Positions 1 through 8,782 of a stretch of 64,000 bases of DNA are shown here, in pieces (within the stretch, counting starts at the first letter, position 1; each line of letters opens with the position of its first letter). Under the pieces are notes generated by a model. That model was given only the letters and a program-made list of their open reading frames with translations. It ran no database searches and was not told where the DNA came from. A program made the position numbers and the translations under genes. Source of the DNA: Bacillus cereus G9842 (lineage in GTDB: Bacteria > Bacillota > Bacilli > Bacillales > Bacillaceae_G); the NCBI RefSeq assembly GCF_000021305.1, contig NC_011772.1, forward strand, positions 2,084,001-2,148,000, given 5' to 3'.

Positions 1-848
1 AAATGCGTTTTGATTTGAGTAAAGGATTTCCTTTATTAACGACAAAAAGAGTACCATTTCGCCTTGTAGCAAGTGAACTACTTTGGTTTATGAAAGGTGA
101 TACAAATATTCGCTATTTATTGCAGCATAATAATAATATTTGGAATGAATGGGCATTTAAGGGCTGGGTGGAAAGTGACGAGTATACTGGTCCTGACATG
201 ACTGATTTTGGTCTTCGCTCACAACAAGATGAAGAATTTAAAGTACAGTACGATGAGCAAATGGAATTGTTTAAAAAGAACGTTTTAGAAGATGATGATT
301 TCTCAAATAAATATGGTTATTTAGGAGACGTATACGGTAAACAGTGGCGTGCTTGGAAAACGACAGCCGGTGAGACACTTGATCAATTAAAAGATGTAAT
401 TGAAATGATTAAAAAAACACCAGACTCACGTCGTTTAATCGTTTCTGCTTGGAATCCTGAAGACGTACCGAGTATGGCATTACCGCCTTGTCATACATTA
501 TTCCAGTTTTATGTAGCGGACGGAAAACTTTCTTGTCAGTTATATCAAAGAAGTGGTGACATATTCCTTGGAATTCCATTTAACATCGCAAGTTATGCAC
601 TACTAACACATTTAATTGCACATGAATGTGGTCTTGAAGTAGGAGAATTTGTTCATACAATTGGAGATGCACACATTTATACAAATCATTTTGAACAAGT
701 AGAAAAGCAATTGGCACGTGAACCACGTCCGTTCCCGAAACTTACATTAAATTCAGATGTGAAATCTGTTTTCGATTTTGAAATGGAAGATTTAACGATT
801 GAAGGATACGATCCGCATCCAGCAATTAAAGCACCGGTTGCAGTATAA
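1..848 (+). CDS. thyA: Thymidylate synthase, 5' end outside the window
   Basis: Makes dTMP from dUMP, using 5,10-methylenetetrahydrofolate as carbon donor and reductant and releasing dihydrofolate. The reading frame is open to the first base. The ATG at 3 is an internal methionine, because the N-terminal part typical of the family (roughly 37 residues with the RTGT loop) is missing upstream. The catalytic cysteine lies in [10 protein letters not shown] (codon at 489), followed by the dUMP-binding stretch [20 protein letters not shown]. The large insert around [15 protein letters not shown] is typical of the long ThyA form. Only 19 bases separate it from dfrA, which recycles its dihydrofolate product, so the two are very likely cotranscribed. 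Confidence 0.96.
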   Translation, partial: MRFDLSKGFPLLTTKRVPFRLVASELLWFMKGDTNIRYLLQHNNNIWNEWAFKGWVESDEYTGPDMTDFGLRSQQDEEFKVQYDEQMELFKKNVLEDDDFSNKYGYLGDVYGKQWRAWKTTAGETLDQLKDVIEMIKKTPDSRRLIVSAWNPEDVPSMALPPCHTLFQFYVADGKLSCQLYQRSGDIFLGIPFNIASYALLTHLIAHECGLEVGEFVHTIGDAHIYTNHFEQVEKQLAREPRPFPKLTLNSDVKSVFDFEMEDLTIEGYDPHPAIKAPVAV

Positions 849-867
849 TTGTAGAGGAGATGAAAAA

Positions 868-1356
868 ATGATTGTTTCATTTATGGTCGCAATGGACGAA
901 AATAGAGTAATTGGTAAAGATAATAATTTACCTTGGCGTTTACCGAGTGAATTACAATACGTGAAGAAAACAACGATGGGTCACCCGCTTATTATGGGAA
1001 GAAAGAACTATGAAGCGATTGGTAGACCGCTGCCTGGAAGACGTAATATTATTGTAACTCGTAATGAAGGATATCACGTTGAAGGATGTGAAGTTGTTCA
1101 TTCTGTAGAAGAAGTATTTGAACTATGTAAAAATGAAGAAGAGATTTTTATTTTTGGCGGGGCGCAAATTTATGATCTCTTTTTACCTTATGTAGACAAA
1201 TTGTATATAACAAAAATCCATTATGCATTTGAAGGAGATACATTCTTCCCAGAAATGGATATGACAAATTGGAAAGAGATTTTTGTGGAAAAAGGTTTAA
1301 CGGATGAACAAAACCCGTATACGTATTATTACCATGTATATGAGAAACAACAATAA
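868..1356 (+). CDS. dfrA: Dihydrofolate reductase
   Basis: Reduces dihydrofolate to tetrahydrofolate with NADPH, the partner reaction of ThyA. The ATG at 868 is chosen because GAGGAG lies just upstream and it gives the standard 162 residues; an upstream in-frame ATG at 799 lies inside thyA and is rejected. Visible motifs are the Met20-loop region GKDNNLPW, the active-site acid E28 in LPSELQYVKKTTMG, MGRKNYEAIGRPLPGR, and FGGAQIYDLFLP for NADPH binding. B. cereus-group DHFRs are known to be poorly inhibited by trimethoprim; that is family knowledge and cannot be read from this sequence. A hairpin terminator follows. Confidence 0.96.
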   Translation: MIVSFMVAMDENRVIGKDNNLPWRLPSELQYVKKTTMGHPLIMGRKNYEAIGRPLPGRRNIIVTRNEGYHVEGCEVVHSVEEVFELCKNEEEIFIFGGAQIYDLFLPYVDKLYITKIHYAFEGDTFFPEMDMTNWKEIFVEKGLTDEQNPYTYYYHVYEKQQ

Positions 1357-1358
1357 TA

Positions 1359-1394
1359 AAAAAGGTTGATGTGAGAATTCGCATCAATCTTTTT
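1359..1394 (+). terminator. Rho-independent terminator after dfrA
   Basis: The inverted repeat GGTTGATG / CATCAATC (one G-U pair) is followed by a short T run. It closes the thyA-dfrA unit. Confidence 0.75.
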
Positions 1395-1512
1395 ATTTAT
1401 ATTCACCAATATAAGTTTATAGATGAGATTCGATAGTGCTATAATGATAGGTAGCATGTAAAAAATGCTAAAATTTTCAAAATTACTAATATAGAAAGAG
1501 GAGGAGAATGGA

Positions 1513-3498
1513 TTGAGAAAGATATGGGGGATTCTTTTTCTTTGCTTAACATTCATGTTAGTTGGATGCGGTAAAGAAGAAAAACCACAAGAAGCGTTTG
1601 ATACATATGTAAAAGCATGGAATAAACAAAAATTTGCAGATATGTATGATCAACTATCAAAAAATGCAAAAAAAGATATTTCAAAGAAAGAGTTTACTGA
1701 GAAATATGAAAAAATTTATTCTGGTATCGAAGTAAAAGACTTAAAGGTAGAAACAGGGGAAGTAAAAGAAGATAAAAAAGATGAAGGCCCTGTTCCTTTT
1801 AAAGTAAGCATGGATACAGTTGGTGGTAAAATTACTTTTGGCCATGAAGCAAAAATGGTGAAAGAAAAAGATGGAGATAAAGAATCTTGGAAAATAGATT
1901 GGACTCCTGATTTTATTTTCCCTGGTATGACGAAAGATAGTAAAGTGCGTATGCAGACAACACAGCCAAAACGTGGTGAAATATACGATCGTAATGGAAA
2001 AGGTCTTGCAACGAATGGGAAAGCTTCTGAAATTGGAATAGTTCCAGAAAAATTAGACGATACTGCTCCGCAAACGAAAGAGACAGTAGCGAAGTTGTTA
2101 AATATGACTGTAGAAGAAATTGATCAAAAATTAGCTGCTAAATGGGTAAAACCAGGGTATCTCGTACCAATTGGAATTTTGCCTGAAGGGGCAACGCAAA
2201 ATACGTACATTGATTTAGCAGGTGTTTCAACAAAACCTGTAAATGTTCGTACATATCCATTAGGGGAAGCGGCAGCTCATCTAACTGGTTATATCGGAAA
2301 GGTAAATGCTGAAGATTTAAAAACGCTTCAAAAGAAAGGCTATCAAGCTGATGATCCAGTTGGTAAAGCTGGTTTAGAGCAAGTATTAGAGGAAAAGCTA
2401 CGCGGTAAAAAAGGTGGCCGTGTCTTTGTAGAAGATGCACAAGGAAAAGAAATTAAAAACTTGGCAAAAACAGATGCTGTTGATGGAGAAAACGTAACTT
2501 TAACTATTGATAGTGCTGTTCAAGAAAAAACGTACAATGAAATGAAGGGCGAAGCTGGTTCAAGTGCAGCAATTAATCCGAAAAGTGGAGAAACAATTGC
2601 ACTAGTAAGTAGTCCAGCATATGATCCGAATTTAATTGCACGAGGAACATCGAAAGCACAACGCGAAGCTTGGAATAATGATCCGAAAAAACCGATGACG
2701 AATCGCTTTACACAATTATCGGTACCAGGTTCTGTATTTAAACCAATTACAGCTGCAATTGGTCTTGAAACGAAAACGATTGATCCAAAAGAAGAGTTAA
2801 AAATTGAAGGATTAAAATGGACAAAAGATTCTTCTTGGGGTAATTATTATGTAACGCGTGTGAAAGATGCAAATCCGATTGATTTTGATAAGGCGATGAA
2901 ATACTCGGATAATATTTACTTCGCACAAGAAGCATTGAAAATCGGAAAAGACAAGTTTATGAGTGAAGCGAAAAAATTCGGATTCGATGAAAAATTACCA
3001 ATTGAATATGGATTCCCTGCTTCTAAAATTGCAAATGACGGTATTAAAAATGATATTCAAATGGCAGATACAGGATATGGACAAGGGCAAGTATTAATGA
3101 CTCCTCTTCATTTAGCTTTAACGTATGCGCCAATTGTAAATGATGGAACGATTCCATCAGCGTATATTATTAAAACAGATAAACAACCAAAAGCTTGGAA
3201 AGAAAATGTAATTTCTAAAGGAAATCAGGATATATTAAAAACTGCTATGACGAAAGTAATTAATGATCCGGATGGCACAGGGAAAATTGCTAAAATTGAT
3301 GGAATGACTCTTGCTGGAAAAACAGGTACAGCGGAATTAAAAGTATCCAAAGAGGCCGAAGGAAAAGAACTAGGCTGGTTCGCTGCATTTGATTTGAATT
3401 CACCAGATATGGTCATTACAATGATGATTGAAGATGTAAAAGGTAGAGGTGGAAGTAACATTCCAGCTGAAAAAGTAAAACATGTTTTTCAAAAATAA
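1513..3498 (+). CDS. pbpC: Lipoprotein penicillin-binding protein 3 (MecA-like transpeptidase)
   Basis: Class B D,D-transpeptidase that cross-links peptidoglycan on the outer face of the membrane. The start is TTG at 1513 after AGAGGAGGAG; the nearby ATG at 1508 runs into TGA at once. The signal peptide ends in a lipobox (LVGC, Cys19). An NTF2-like MecA_N domain (about 25-145) with the motif EAFDTYVKAWNKQKF is followed by a dimerisation domain and the transpeptidase domain. Active-site motifs are S407-V-F-K410, S465-D-N and K603-T-G. The length (661) and order match B. subtilis PbpC/PBP3. It is monocistronic with its own terminator. Whether it lowers beta-lactam affinity, as in MecA, cannot be told from sequence. 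Confidence 0.92.
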   Translation: MRKIWGILFLCLTFMLVGCGKEEKPQEAFDTYVKAWNKQKFADMYDQLSKNAKKDISKKEFTEKYEKIYSGIEVKDLKVETGEVKEDKKDEGPVPFKVSMDTVGGKITFGHEAKMVKEKDGDKESWKIDWTPDFIFPGMTKDSKVRMQTTQPKRGEIYDRNGKGLATNGKASEIGIVPEKLDDTAPQTKETVAKLLNMTVEEIDQKLAAKWVKPGYLVPIGILPEGATQNTYIDLAGVSTKPVNVRTYPLGEAAAHLTGYIGKVNAEDLKTLQKKGYQADDPVGKAGLEQVLEEKLRGKKGGRVFVEDAQGKEIKNLAKTDAVDGENVTLTIDSAVQEKTYNEMKGEAGSSAAINPKSGETIALVSSPAYDPNLIARGTSKAQREAWNNDPKKPMTNRFTQLSVPGSVFKPITAAIGLETKTIDPKEELKIEGLKWTKDSSWGNYYVTRVKDANPIDFDKAMKYSDNIYFAQEALKIGKDKFMSEAKKFGFDEKLPIEYGFPASKIANDGIKNDIQMADTGYGQGQVLMTPLHLALTYAPIVNDGTIPSAYIIKTDKQPKAWKENVISKGNQDILKTAMTKVINDPDGTGKIAKIDGMTLAGKTGTAELKVSKEAEGKELGWFAAFDLNSPDMVITMMIEDVKGRGGSNIPAEKVKHVFQK

Positions 3499-3506
3499 TA
3501 TGTAAT

Positions 3507-3545
3507 AAAAGGCTATCTCTATAAATTATAGAGATAGCCTTTTTG
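3507..3545 (+). terminator. Terminator after pbpC
   Basis: AGGCTATCTCT and AGAGATAGCCT form a perfect 11-bp stem followed by Ts. Confidence 0.9.
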
Positions 3546-3597
3546 TATGAGGAGTCTTAATATCTGTATACTAAATTTTAAAGAAACAAAATAAATC

Positions 3598-3693
3598 ATT
3601 AACTTACGAAAAAAAAGTAGCTATTTTTTATTGACATTAATTAAAACTTTTTGTATTATACTTACATAAGGTAAGTTATTAACTTTCGAAAAA
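3598..3693 (+). promoter_or_regulatory. azoR promoter with palindromic operator and flanking direct repeats
   Basis: A near-consensus sigmaA promoter is visible: TTGACA at 3631-3636, 17 bases, then TATTAT at 3654-3659. Directly on its downstream edge lies ACTTAC-N5-GTAAGT (3660-3676). A 16-base direct repeat, ATTAACTTACGAAAAA (3598-3613) and ATTAACTTTCGAAAAA (3678-3693), brackets the promoter. The layout suggests repression by a dimeric regulator, perhaps a quinone/electrophile sensor of the MarR or DUF24/HxlR type known to control azoreductases; the regulator is not in this window. Confidence 0.6.
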
Positions 3694-3737
3694 TAAATCT
3701 TGAATTAAAGATAAAGAGAAAAAAGGGAGAGAATATA

Positions 3738-4373
3738 ATGACAAAAGTACTATTTATCACAGCAAATCCAAATTCAGCAGAAGGTTCTTTCGGAATGGCA
3801 GTAGGGGAAGCTTTCATCGAGGCTTATAAAAACGAGCATCCACAAGACGAAGTTGTAACAATTGATCTATTCAATACTACTGTACCAGCAATCGATGCAG
3901 ATGTATTTGGTGCTTGGGGTAAATTTGCAGCAGGTGAAGGCTTTGAAACTTTAACTGAAGTTCAACAACAAAAAGTAGCAGCAATGAACACAAACTTAGA
4001 AACATTTATGCATGCAGATCGTTATGTATTCGTAACTCCAATGTGGAACTTTAGCTATCCACCAGTAGTAAAAGCATACTTAGATAACGTAGCAATCGCA
4101 GGTAAAACATTCAAATATACTGAAAATGGTCCAGTTGGCTTATTAGAAGGTAAAAAAGCACTTCACATTCAAGCAACAGGTGGCGTATATTCTGAAGGAG
4201 CATACGCAGCTGTAGACTTCGGTCGTAATCACTTAAAAACTGTATTAGGATTTGTCGGAGTAAATGAAACTGAATATATTGCAGTTGAAGGTATGAATGC
4301 AAACCCTGAAAAAGCACAAGAAATTAAAGAAGCAGCAATTGCTAATGCTCGTGAATTAGCAAAACGTTTCTAA
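3738..4373 (+). CDS. azoR: FMN-dependent NADH-azoreductase
   Basis: Flavodoxin-fold quinone/azo reductase using FMN and NADH, protecting cells from quinones and azo compounds by two-electron reduction. The start ATG follows AAGGGAGAG. The N-terminal FMN phosphate loop reads VLFITANPNSAEGSF, then TPMWNFSYPPVVKAYLDNV (FMN ribityl and isoalloxazine contacts) and ATGGVYSEG. The length of 211 residues is normal for the AzoR/AcpD family. B. cereus-group genomes carry several paralogues, so the paralogue number is not assigned. It is a single-gene unit with a strong promoter and a probable operator upstream. Confidence 0.93.
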   Translation: MTKVLFITANPNSAEGSFGMAVGEAFIEAYKNEHPQDEVVTIDLFNTTVPAIDADVFGAWGKFAAGEGFETLTEVQQQKVAAMNTNLETFMHADRYVFVTPMWNFSYPPVVKAYLDNVAIAGKTFKYTENGPVGLLEGKKALHIQATGGVYSEGAYAAVDFGRNHLKTVLGFVGVNETEYIAVEGMNANPEKAQEIKEAAIANARELAKRF

Positions 4374-4386
4374 TATAGAATGCCTT

Positions 4387-4421
4387 AAAAAGTCCAAACA
4401 CTTGATGTTTGGACTTTTTTT
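4387..4421 (+). terminator. Terminator after azoR
   Basis: AAAAGTCCAAACA / TGTTTGGACTTTTTT hairpin with a T run. Confidence 0.9.
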
Positions 4422-4484
4422 CTTCTTTTTCCTTCGTTTGTCTAGTATAATGAAGGTCGGAATGATAATAGGTGGGGGTTCTGT

Positions 4485-5204
4485 ATGATTCAAACGTTTT
4501 TTAAAATCTTTTATTTAATTTTAATCGTAATTGCGATTACACCGAGAATGTGGCGTCTTAAAAGACAAGTAAATACGATGGCGCCAAAAGAAAAAGATAA
4601 TGCTGTGTACAAAACGACAAATTGGTTTGGTAAGAAAATGGTACGTGTAGCTGGAGGGACAGTAGAAGTGAAAGGGCTTGAAAATGTTCCGAAAGACAAG
4701 CCGGTACTAGTTGTAAGTAATCACCAAAGTAATATGGATATCCCTGTTTTACTAGGTTACTTAAATAAACCAATTGGATTCGTGTCAAAAGCAGAAATTA
4801 AAAAGTTCCCAGTTGTGCCAACTTGGATGGAACTTATGAATTGTGTATTTATGGATCGTAGCGATCGTCGTCAATCTCTTAAAGCAATTAAAGATGGAAT
4901 CGAGCTATTAAAGAATGGACATTCTATCGTAATTTTCCCAGAAGGGACAAGAAGTAAGGGTGGCGAAGTTGGAGAGTTTAAGGCTGGTAGTTTTCATCTT
5001 GCAGTAAAGTCAGGTGTAGCAATTTTACCTGTAACGTTAGATGGTACATATAAGATGTTTGAAGCGAATGGAAATCGTATGAAGCCAGCTCATGCAACAG
5101 TAACAATTTCTAAGCCGATTACACCTGAAGATTATGCGAATATGGATATTAAAGAATTAACGAAGCATACACAGGAAGTTATCGCATCACAATTACATAA
5201 GTAG
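4485..5204 (+). CDS. plsC: 1-acyl-sn-glycerol-3-phosphate acyltransferase
   Basis: Transfers the second acyl chain to lysophosphatidate, making phosphatidate for membrane phospholipids. The N-terminus has one hydrophobic segment (about 5-20) that anchors it to the inner membrane face. The catalytic HX4D motif is H80-QSNM-D85, and the acceptor-binding motif FPEGTRSKGG lies near 155. The length of 239 residues fits the family. It is monocistronic and converges on the haemolysin III gene across a shared terminator. Confidence 0.93.
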   Translation: MIQTFFKIFYLILIVIAITPRMWRLKRQVNTMAPKEKDNAVYKTTNWFGKKMVRVAGGTVEVKGLENVPKDKPVLVVSNHQSNMDIPVLLGYLNKPIGFVSKAEIKKFPVVPTWMELMNCVFMDRSDRRQSLKAIKDGIELLKNGHSIVIFPEGTRSKGGEVGEFKAGSFHLAVKSGVAILPVTLDGTYKMFEANGNRMKPAHATVTISKPITPEDYANMDIKELTKHTQEVIASQLHK

Positions 5205-5245
5205 TAAAAAAGGTTTCAGCTTATAGTAAGCTGAAACCTTTTTTA
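5205..5245. terminator. Bidirectional terminator between plsC and the haemolysin III gene
   Basis: AAAAAAGGTTTCAGCTTA and TAAGCTGAAACCTTTTTT form a long stem with A and T tracts on both sides, fitting convergent genes. Confidence 0.9.
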
Positions 5246-5902
5246 CTATGCTGTAGGTAAGACATAAAAGAGTACACAAAAGAACATCATCGCACTACCA
5301 CCTAAAACGAACAGGTGCCATATGGCATGGTTGAAAGGTAGCTTTTCCCAAAGGAAGAATATAGCTCCGACAGAATATAAAATTCCACCTGCTAAAAGTA
5401 GTGAAAAACCATGTCCAGTTAGATTTTCATAAAGTGGTTTAATGGCAACGATTATGAGCCAGCCCATAATGATGTAACATAAAGTTGATGCCTTTATAAA
5501 GCGACGTACAAAGAAAATTTTGAAGACGATACCTCCGATTGCAAGTGTCCATATAATAGCAAGTAACGTCCATCCTAATGGGCCACGAAGTGTAATAAGT
5601 AGAAAAGGAGTATACGTGCCAGCAATCAATAAGTAAATGGCTGAATGATCTAAAATAGTAAATATTTTTTCAACTTTAGGATGATGGATGCTGTGTAGCA
5701 ATGTTGAAAACAAGTACAGTAAGAACATGCTTACACCATAAACAGTAAATGCAACTACAGCTGATGCGGTACCGTGCTTAGAAGCATGAATAATCAATAT
5801 GATTAAGGCAGGGATGCTTAAAATGGCACCGATACCATGTGTAATTGCATTTGCAATTTCTTCTTTTACAAATTGGGTCATTCGTGTCATTTTTTCAGTC
5901 AT
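5246..5902 (-). CDS. Haemolysin III / YqfA-type seven-helix membrane protein
   Basis: Integral membrane protein of the haemolysin III (AdipoR/PAQR-like) family. The start at 5902 is chosen because AGAAAGGAT precedes that ATG at good spacing; the frame runs 20 codons further upstream without a matching RBS. Family motifs are NAITHGIGAIL in helix 1, FSTLLHS plus LDHSAIYLLIAGTYTPF (conserved His/Ser/Asp), and a C-terminal HAIWHLFVLGGSAMMF. About seven hydrophobic helices are visible in 218 residues. PAQR relatives coordinate zinc through such His residues. The name comes from a B. cereus homologue reported as haemolytic; the physiological role is uncertain. Confidence 0.85.
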   Translation of the reverse strand: MTEKMTRMTQFVKEEIANAITHGIGAILSIPALIILIIHASKHGTASAVVAFTVYGVSMFLLYLFSTLLHSIHHPKVEKIFTILDHSAIYLLIAGTYTPFLLITLRGPLGWTLLAIIWTLAIGGIVFKIFFVRRFIKASTLCYIIMGWLIIVAIKPLYENLTGHGFSLLLAGGILYSVGAIFFLWEKLPFNHAIWHLFVLGGSAMMFFCVLFYVLPTA

Positions 5903-6115
5903 AATGCAAATCCTTTCTACTATCATGAAATAATATGTCATTTCCCTTACCATATCATACACAAGGGCAATAGAAAATGAAATTTGTATAATTGATTATA
6001 TTTTTGAATTTTTTTGACAAAAGGCAATGGATTTGTTGACGTTTTCAAACTTTTTTGACAAAATAAAATTATGTAATAGTAGGACAAGGAAACTACTAAT
6101 AAAGGGGATGGGGAA

Positions 6116-6301
6116 ATGTTTTCAAATATTGGCTTTCCAGGGTTAATTTTAATTTTAGTAGCAGTACTCATTTTATTTGGGCCTAAAAAATTGCCGGAAA
6201 TCGGGAAGGCTTTAGGGGAAACGTTAAAAGAGTTTAAAAAATCAACGAAAGAATTGACAGATGACGCATTTCAAGAAAAGGAAAAGAAAGAAAAAATGTA
6301 A
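6116..6301 (+). CDS. tatA: Twin-arginine translocase subunit TatA
   Basis: Pore-forming subunit of the Sec-independent pathway for folded proteins. The 61-residue protein has a short N-terminal transmembrane helix (about 5-20), the hinge [22 protein letters not shown] and a charged amphipathic tail, the standard TatA/E layout. A strong GGGGATGGGG region precedes the ATG. tatC follows after 30 bases. The upstream 200 bases are AT-rich and carry the likely promoter for both genes. Confidence 0.93.
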
Positions 6302-6331
6302 TGTATTTTCCTTGTAATGGATAAATAAAGT

Positions 6332-7084
6332 GTGGTGAACGAGTTGGAAGATCGGGAAATGAGCGTAGTAGAACATATTGTTGAGCTTCGAAAAAGAGTA
6401 ATATATACGGTGTTATCCTTTGTACTATTTTTAATTATCGGATTTACTTTTACAAAGGATATTTATTTTTGGCTTGTAAAAGATTTACCAATGAAATTAA
6501 CTGTTCTCGGTCCAAGTGATGTATTGTGGATTTTTTTCTCGATTGCTACAGTATTTGCTATCGTTTGTACAATTCCTTTTGCTGCTATACAAATTTGGTT
6601 ATTTGTAAAACCGGGTTTACATCCAAATGAACAAAAGATGACAATAATGTATATACCGGTATTGTCTATATTATTTATTGCAGGTTTATGTTTTGGATAC
6701 TTTATTGTAATGCCATTTCTATTTCACTTTTTAACTACGATAGGTAATGAAATGTTTAATACGATGTTTACGACAGAAAAGTATTTTCATTTTGTACTTA
6801 ATTTAACAGTCCCATTTGCTGTGATTTTTGAATTACCAGTCGTTGTAATGTTTTTAACTAGTATTGGAATACTTACGGCGGAATTTTTAATAAAAATAAG
6901 AAGATATGCTTACGTAGCACTGATTATCATTGCATCTTGTATATCACCGCCTGACTTTTTATCTCATAGTTTAGTTGCGGTGCCGCTTATTTGTATTTAT
7001 GAAGTAAGTATTGCTTTATCAAAGGTTGTTAGTAAGAGGAAAAAGAAAAGAGAAGAAATGCAGTCGAAAAGTGCCTCGTTATAA
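6332..7084 (+). CDS. tatC: Twin-arginine translocase subunit TatC
   Basis: Multispanning receptor that binds twin-arginine signal peptides and recruits TatA. Six hydrophobic segments are visible. Conserved features are VVEHIVELRKR at the N-terminus, LFVKPGLHPNEQK in the first periplasm-facing region, and the C-terminal ISPPDFLSHSLVAVPLICIYEVSI stretch typical of TatC. The start is uncertain: GTG at 6332 or 6335, TTG at 6344, or ATG at 6359; no choice has an ideal RBS. No Tat substrate gene lies next to the pair. Confidence 0.92.
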   Translation: MVNELEDREMSVVEHIVELRKRVIYTVLSFVLFLIIGFTFTKDIYFWLVKDLPMKLTVLGPSDVLWIFFSIATVFAIVCTIPFAAIQIWLFVKPGLHPNEQKMTIMYIPVLSILFIAGLCFGYFIVMPFLFHFLTTIGNEMFNTMFTTEKYFHFVLNLTVPFAVIFELPVVVMFLTSIGILTAEFLIKIRRYAYVALIIIASCISPPDFLSHSLVAVPLICIYEVSIALSKVVSKRKKKREEMQSKSASL

Positions 7085-7097
7085 AGGCACTTTTTTA
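7067..7097 (+). terminator. Terminator overlapping the tatC end
   Basis: AAAAGTGCCT and AGGCACTTTTTT pair across the tatC stop codon. Confidence 0.85.
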
Positions 7098-7392
7098 TTT
7101 ATTGGTTATACTATAGCTATAAACGTATACAATATATAGAAGAAAAAAATTATAGAATCTCCAAAATTTAGACAAACTTTGCGCTTTTATAAGCTTATAC
7201 TAAATGTATTAAACAATTGATGGATAATGAGATTCCCGTCTCGGAGATATTTAGGATGGGAAGATGGATTAGGTGGAGATGAATAGAGTATAAATCTTCT
7301 AGCCATAAGGACTACAGAAATCATATAAGTCTGATTTTACTCCACGTTAAACAACGTGTTACAACGCAAAGTAGAGGAAGTTCAAAAATCCA
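7085..7392 (+). other. Gene-free stretch with possible structured leader
   Basis: After the tatC terminator there is no open frame of note. Hairpin-forming pieces are visible ahead of the small gene at 7393: TTCCCGTC pairing with GATGGGAA (7230-7260 region) and CACGTT-AAAC-AACGTG at 7343-7358. These could form a structured 5' leader, but no known riboswitch class is recognised. Confidence 0.35.
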
Positions 7393-7665
7393 ATGAAAAA
7401 GAGGATTGATATTGTGATTACGAAAAGTTTTTATTTCACTCATTCAACAGGGGATTGTATTAAAATATTCGAAATCCCTGTCCTACAGGCGCAGCATCCA
7501 TTATCGTTTCTAATTCAGTCTCGTCTTCAATTATTTATTGCAAAAATTCAAAAACAAAAACATCCAAGATTTGCATATTCTTTCCGTGAATATTTACAAA
7601 ATTGTTTGAAGTGGAATGATTATTTAAATGTATATAAAACAAATACTCTTGAAAAAAATGCATGA
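7393..7665 (+). CDS. Small DUF2535-like protein
   Basis: Ninety residues, no signal peptide or clear membrane helix. The body reads like the DUF2535 family of Bacillus: a basic start, IFEIPVLQAQHP, a central SRLQLFIAKIQKQK helix and the conserved-looking YSFREYLQNCLKW. That assignment is from memory of the family. The ATG start has a weak RBS (GAGGAAG about 15 bases upstream), so a GTG at 7414 is an alternative. It is followed by a hairpin with a T run. Function unknown. Confidence 0.6.
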   Translation: MKKRIDIVITKSFYFTHSTGDCIKIFEIPVLQAQHPLSFLIQSRLQLFIAKIQKQKHPRFAYSFREYLQNCLKWNDYLNVYKTNTLEKNA

Positions 7666-7672
7666 TATAGAG

Positions 7673-7702
7673 TAGAGACAGGGTTAGGAGCTCTGTCTTT
7701 TT
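7673..7702 (+). terminator. Terminator after the DUF2535-like gene
   Basis: AGACAG and CTGTCT bracket a GC-containing loop, followed by TTTTTC. Confidence 0.65.
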
Positions 7703-7817
7703 CATTTTAGATATAAAAATATAATTAATTTGATGAAATTTCGTTCCAAATTGTTGAAAGCAATGGGAATACTAGTATAATAACAAGGAGAGCGTATTGG
7801 AAAGGGAAGAATATAAT

Positions 7818-8660
7818 ATGCAAAAAATTAAAATTGTAACAGATTCAACGGCAGATTTATCACAAGAAGTAATCGAGAAGTATGACATTCATGTTCTACC
7901 ATTATCAATCTCTGTAAATGGACAAACATATTTAGATCGCGTTGATCTACAACCAGATGAATTTATTGAAGAAATGCTTAAATCAGAGGAATTACCAAAA
8001 ACATCGCAACCAGCAATGGGTACATTTGTAGAAATGTATAACAAGTTAGGTGAAGATGGAAGTGAAGTACTTTCCATTCATATGACAAGTGGAATGAGTG
8101 GTACTGTAGCAACTGCAAATAGTGCTGCATCAATGACCGATACAAAAGTAACAGTTGTTGATTCTCAATTTATTACACATGCTTTAGCATATCAAGTAAT
8201 TGAAGCTGCAAAAATGGCAAATGAAGGGCGCTCACTAGAAGAAATTTTAAAACGTGTAGATGAAGTAAGAAAGAATACTCGTTTATATGTAGTAGTAGAT
8301 ACATTAGAAAACTTAGTGAAGGGTGGACGTATCGGTAAAGGAAAAGCGTTTATCGGTTCGCTGCTTAATATAAAGCCAATTGCTAGTCTTGAAGACGGTG
8401 TTTATAATCCTGTAACGAAAGTTCGTAGCCAAGGCCAAATTGTAAAAACATTAGCTAAGTTATTTGAGCAAGATACAGCTGGAAAAGTTGTAAAGGCTGT
8501 TGCAATTCCACATGCGAAAGCAATTCCTTTAGCTGAAAGTATGAAAGCGGCGGTTGAAAAAGTGAGTGGGTTTGCTCAATCAGAAATTTTCTATACAACG
8601 CCTATAATTAGTACTCATACAGGTCCGGGTGCAATCGGATTTATGTATTTAGCAGAGTAA
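7818..8660 (+). CDS. DegV family fatty-acid-binding protein
   Basis: Two-domain DegV protein. Relatives such as FakB bind a fatty acid and present it to the FakA kinase. The start ATG at 7818 follows AAAGGGAAG; an in-frame TTG 21 bases upstream is less likely. The family signature KIKIVTDSTADLSQE is at the N-terminus, with LPKTSQPAMGTF, HMTSGMSGT (Ser/Thr/Gly carboxylate pocket) and the C-terminal FYTTPIISTHTGPGAIGFMY. The 280-residue length is standard. No fakA is nearby, so the partner would be encoded elsewhere. Confidence 0.9.
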   Translation: MQKIKIVTDSTADLSQEVIEKYDIHVLPLSISVNGQTYLDRVDLQPDEFIEEMLKSEELPKTSQPAMGTFVEMYNKLGEDGSEVLSIHMTSGMSGTVATANSAASMTDTKVTVVDSQFITHALAYQVIEAAKMANEGRSLEEILKRVDEVRKNTRLYVVVDTLENLVKGGRIGKGKAFIGSLLNIKPIASLEDGVYNPVTKVRSQGQIVKTLAKLFEQDTAGKVVKAVAIPHAKAIPLAESMKAAVEKVSGFAQSEIFYTTPIISTHTGPGAIGFMYLAE

Positions 8661-8661
8661 T

Positions 8662-8700
8662 AAAAAAGCTACTTGAAAATATATTTCAAGTAGCTTTTTT
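8662..8700 (+). terminator. Terminator after degV-family gene
   Basis: AAAAAAGCTACTTGAAA and TTTCAAGTAGCTTTTTT form a long perfect stem. Its right edge overlaps the stop codon of an antisense small ORF. Confidence 0.9.
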
Positions 8701-8782
8701 ATGTAAATAGAAAGTAAGAAATAAGAAGAGCTATACAGGCACTACCGCTAATGATATAGCGAGTCTGTAAATATCTATTCAT
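8699..8782 (-). CDS. Putative 27-residue membrane peptide
   Basis: A short ORF on the minus strand starts at ATG 8782, eight bases after AAAGGGTG, a good RBS. It encodes 27 residues beginning MNRYLQTRYIISGSACIALL and ending in a hydrophobic ISYFLFT, so one membrane helix with a basic N-terminus. Its stop codon lies in the degV terminator stem. The 110 bases upstream (8783-8893) contain nested inverted repeats. No homologue is recalled. The RBS, composition and leader argue that it is expressed, but there is no conservation evidence here. Confidence 0.45.
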   Translation of the reverse strand: MNRYLQTRYIISGSACIALLISYFLFT

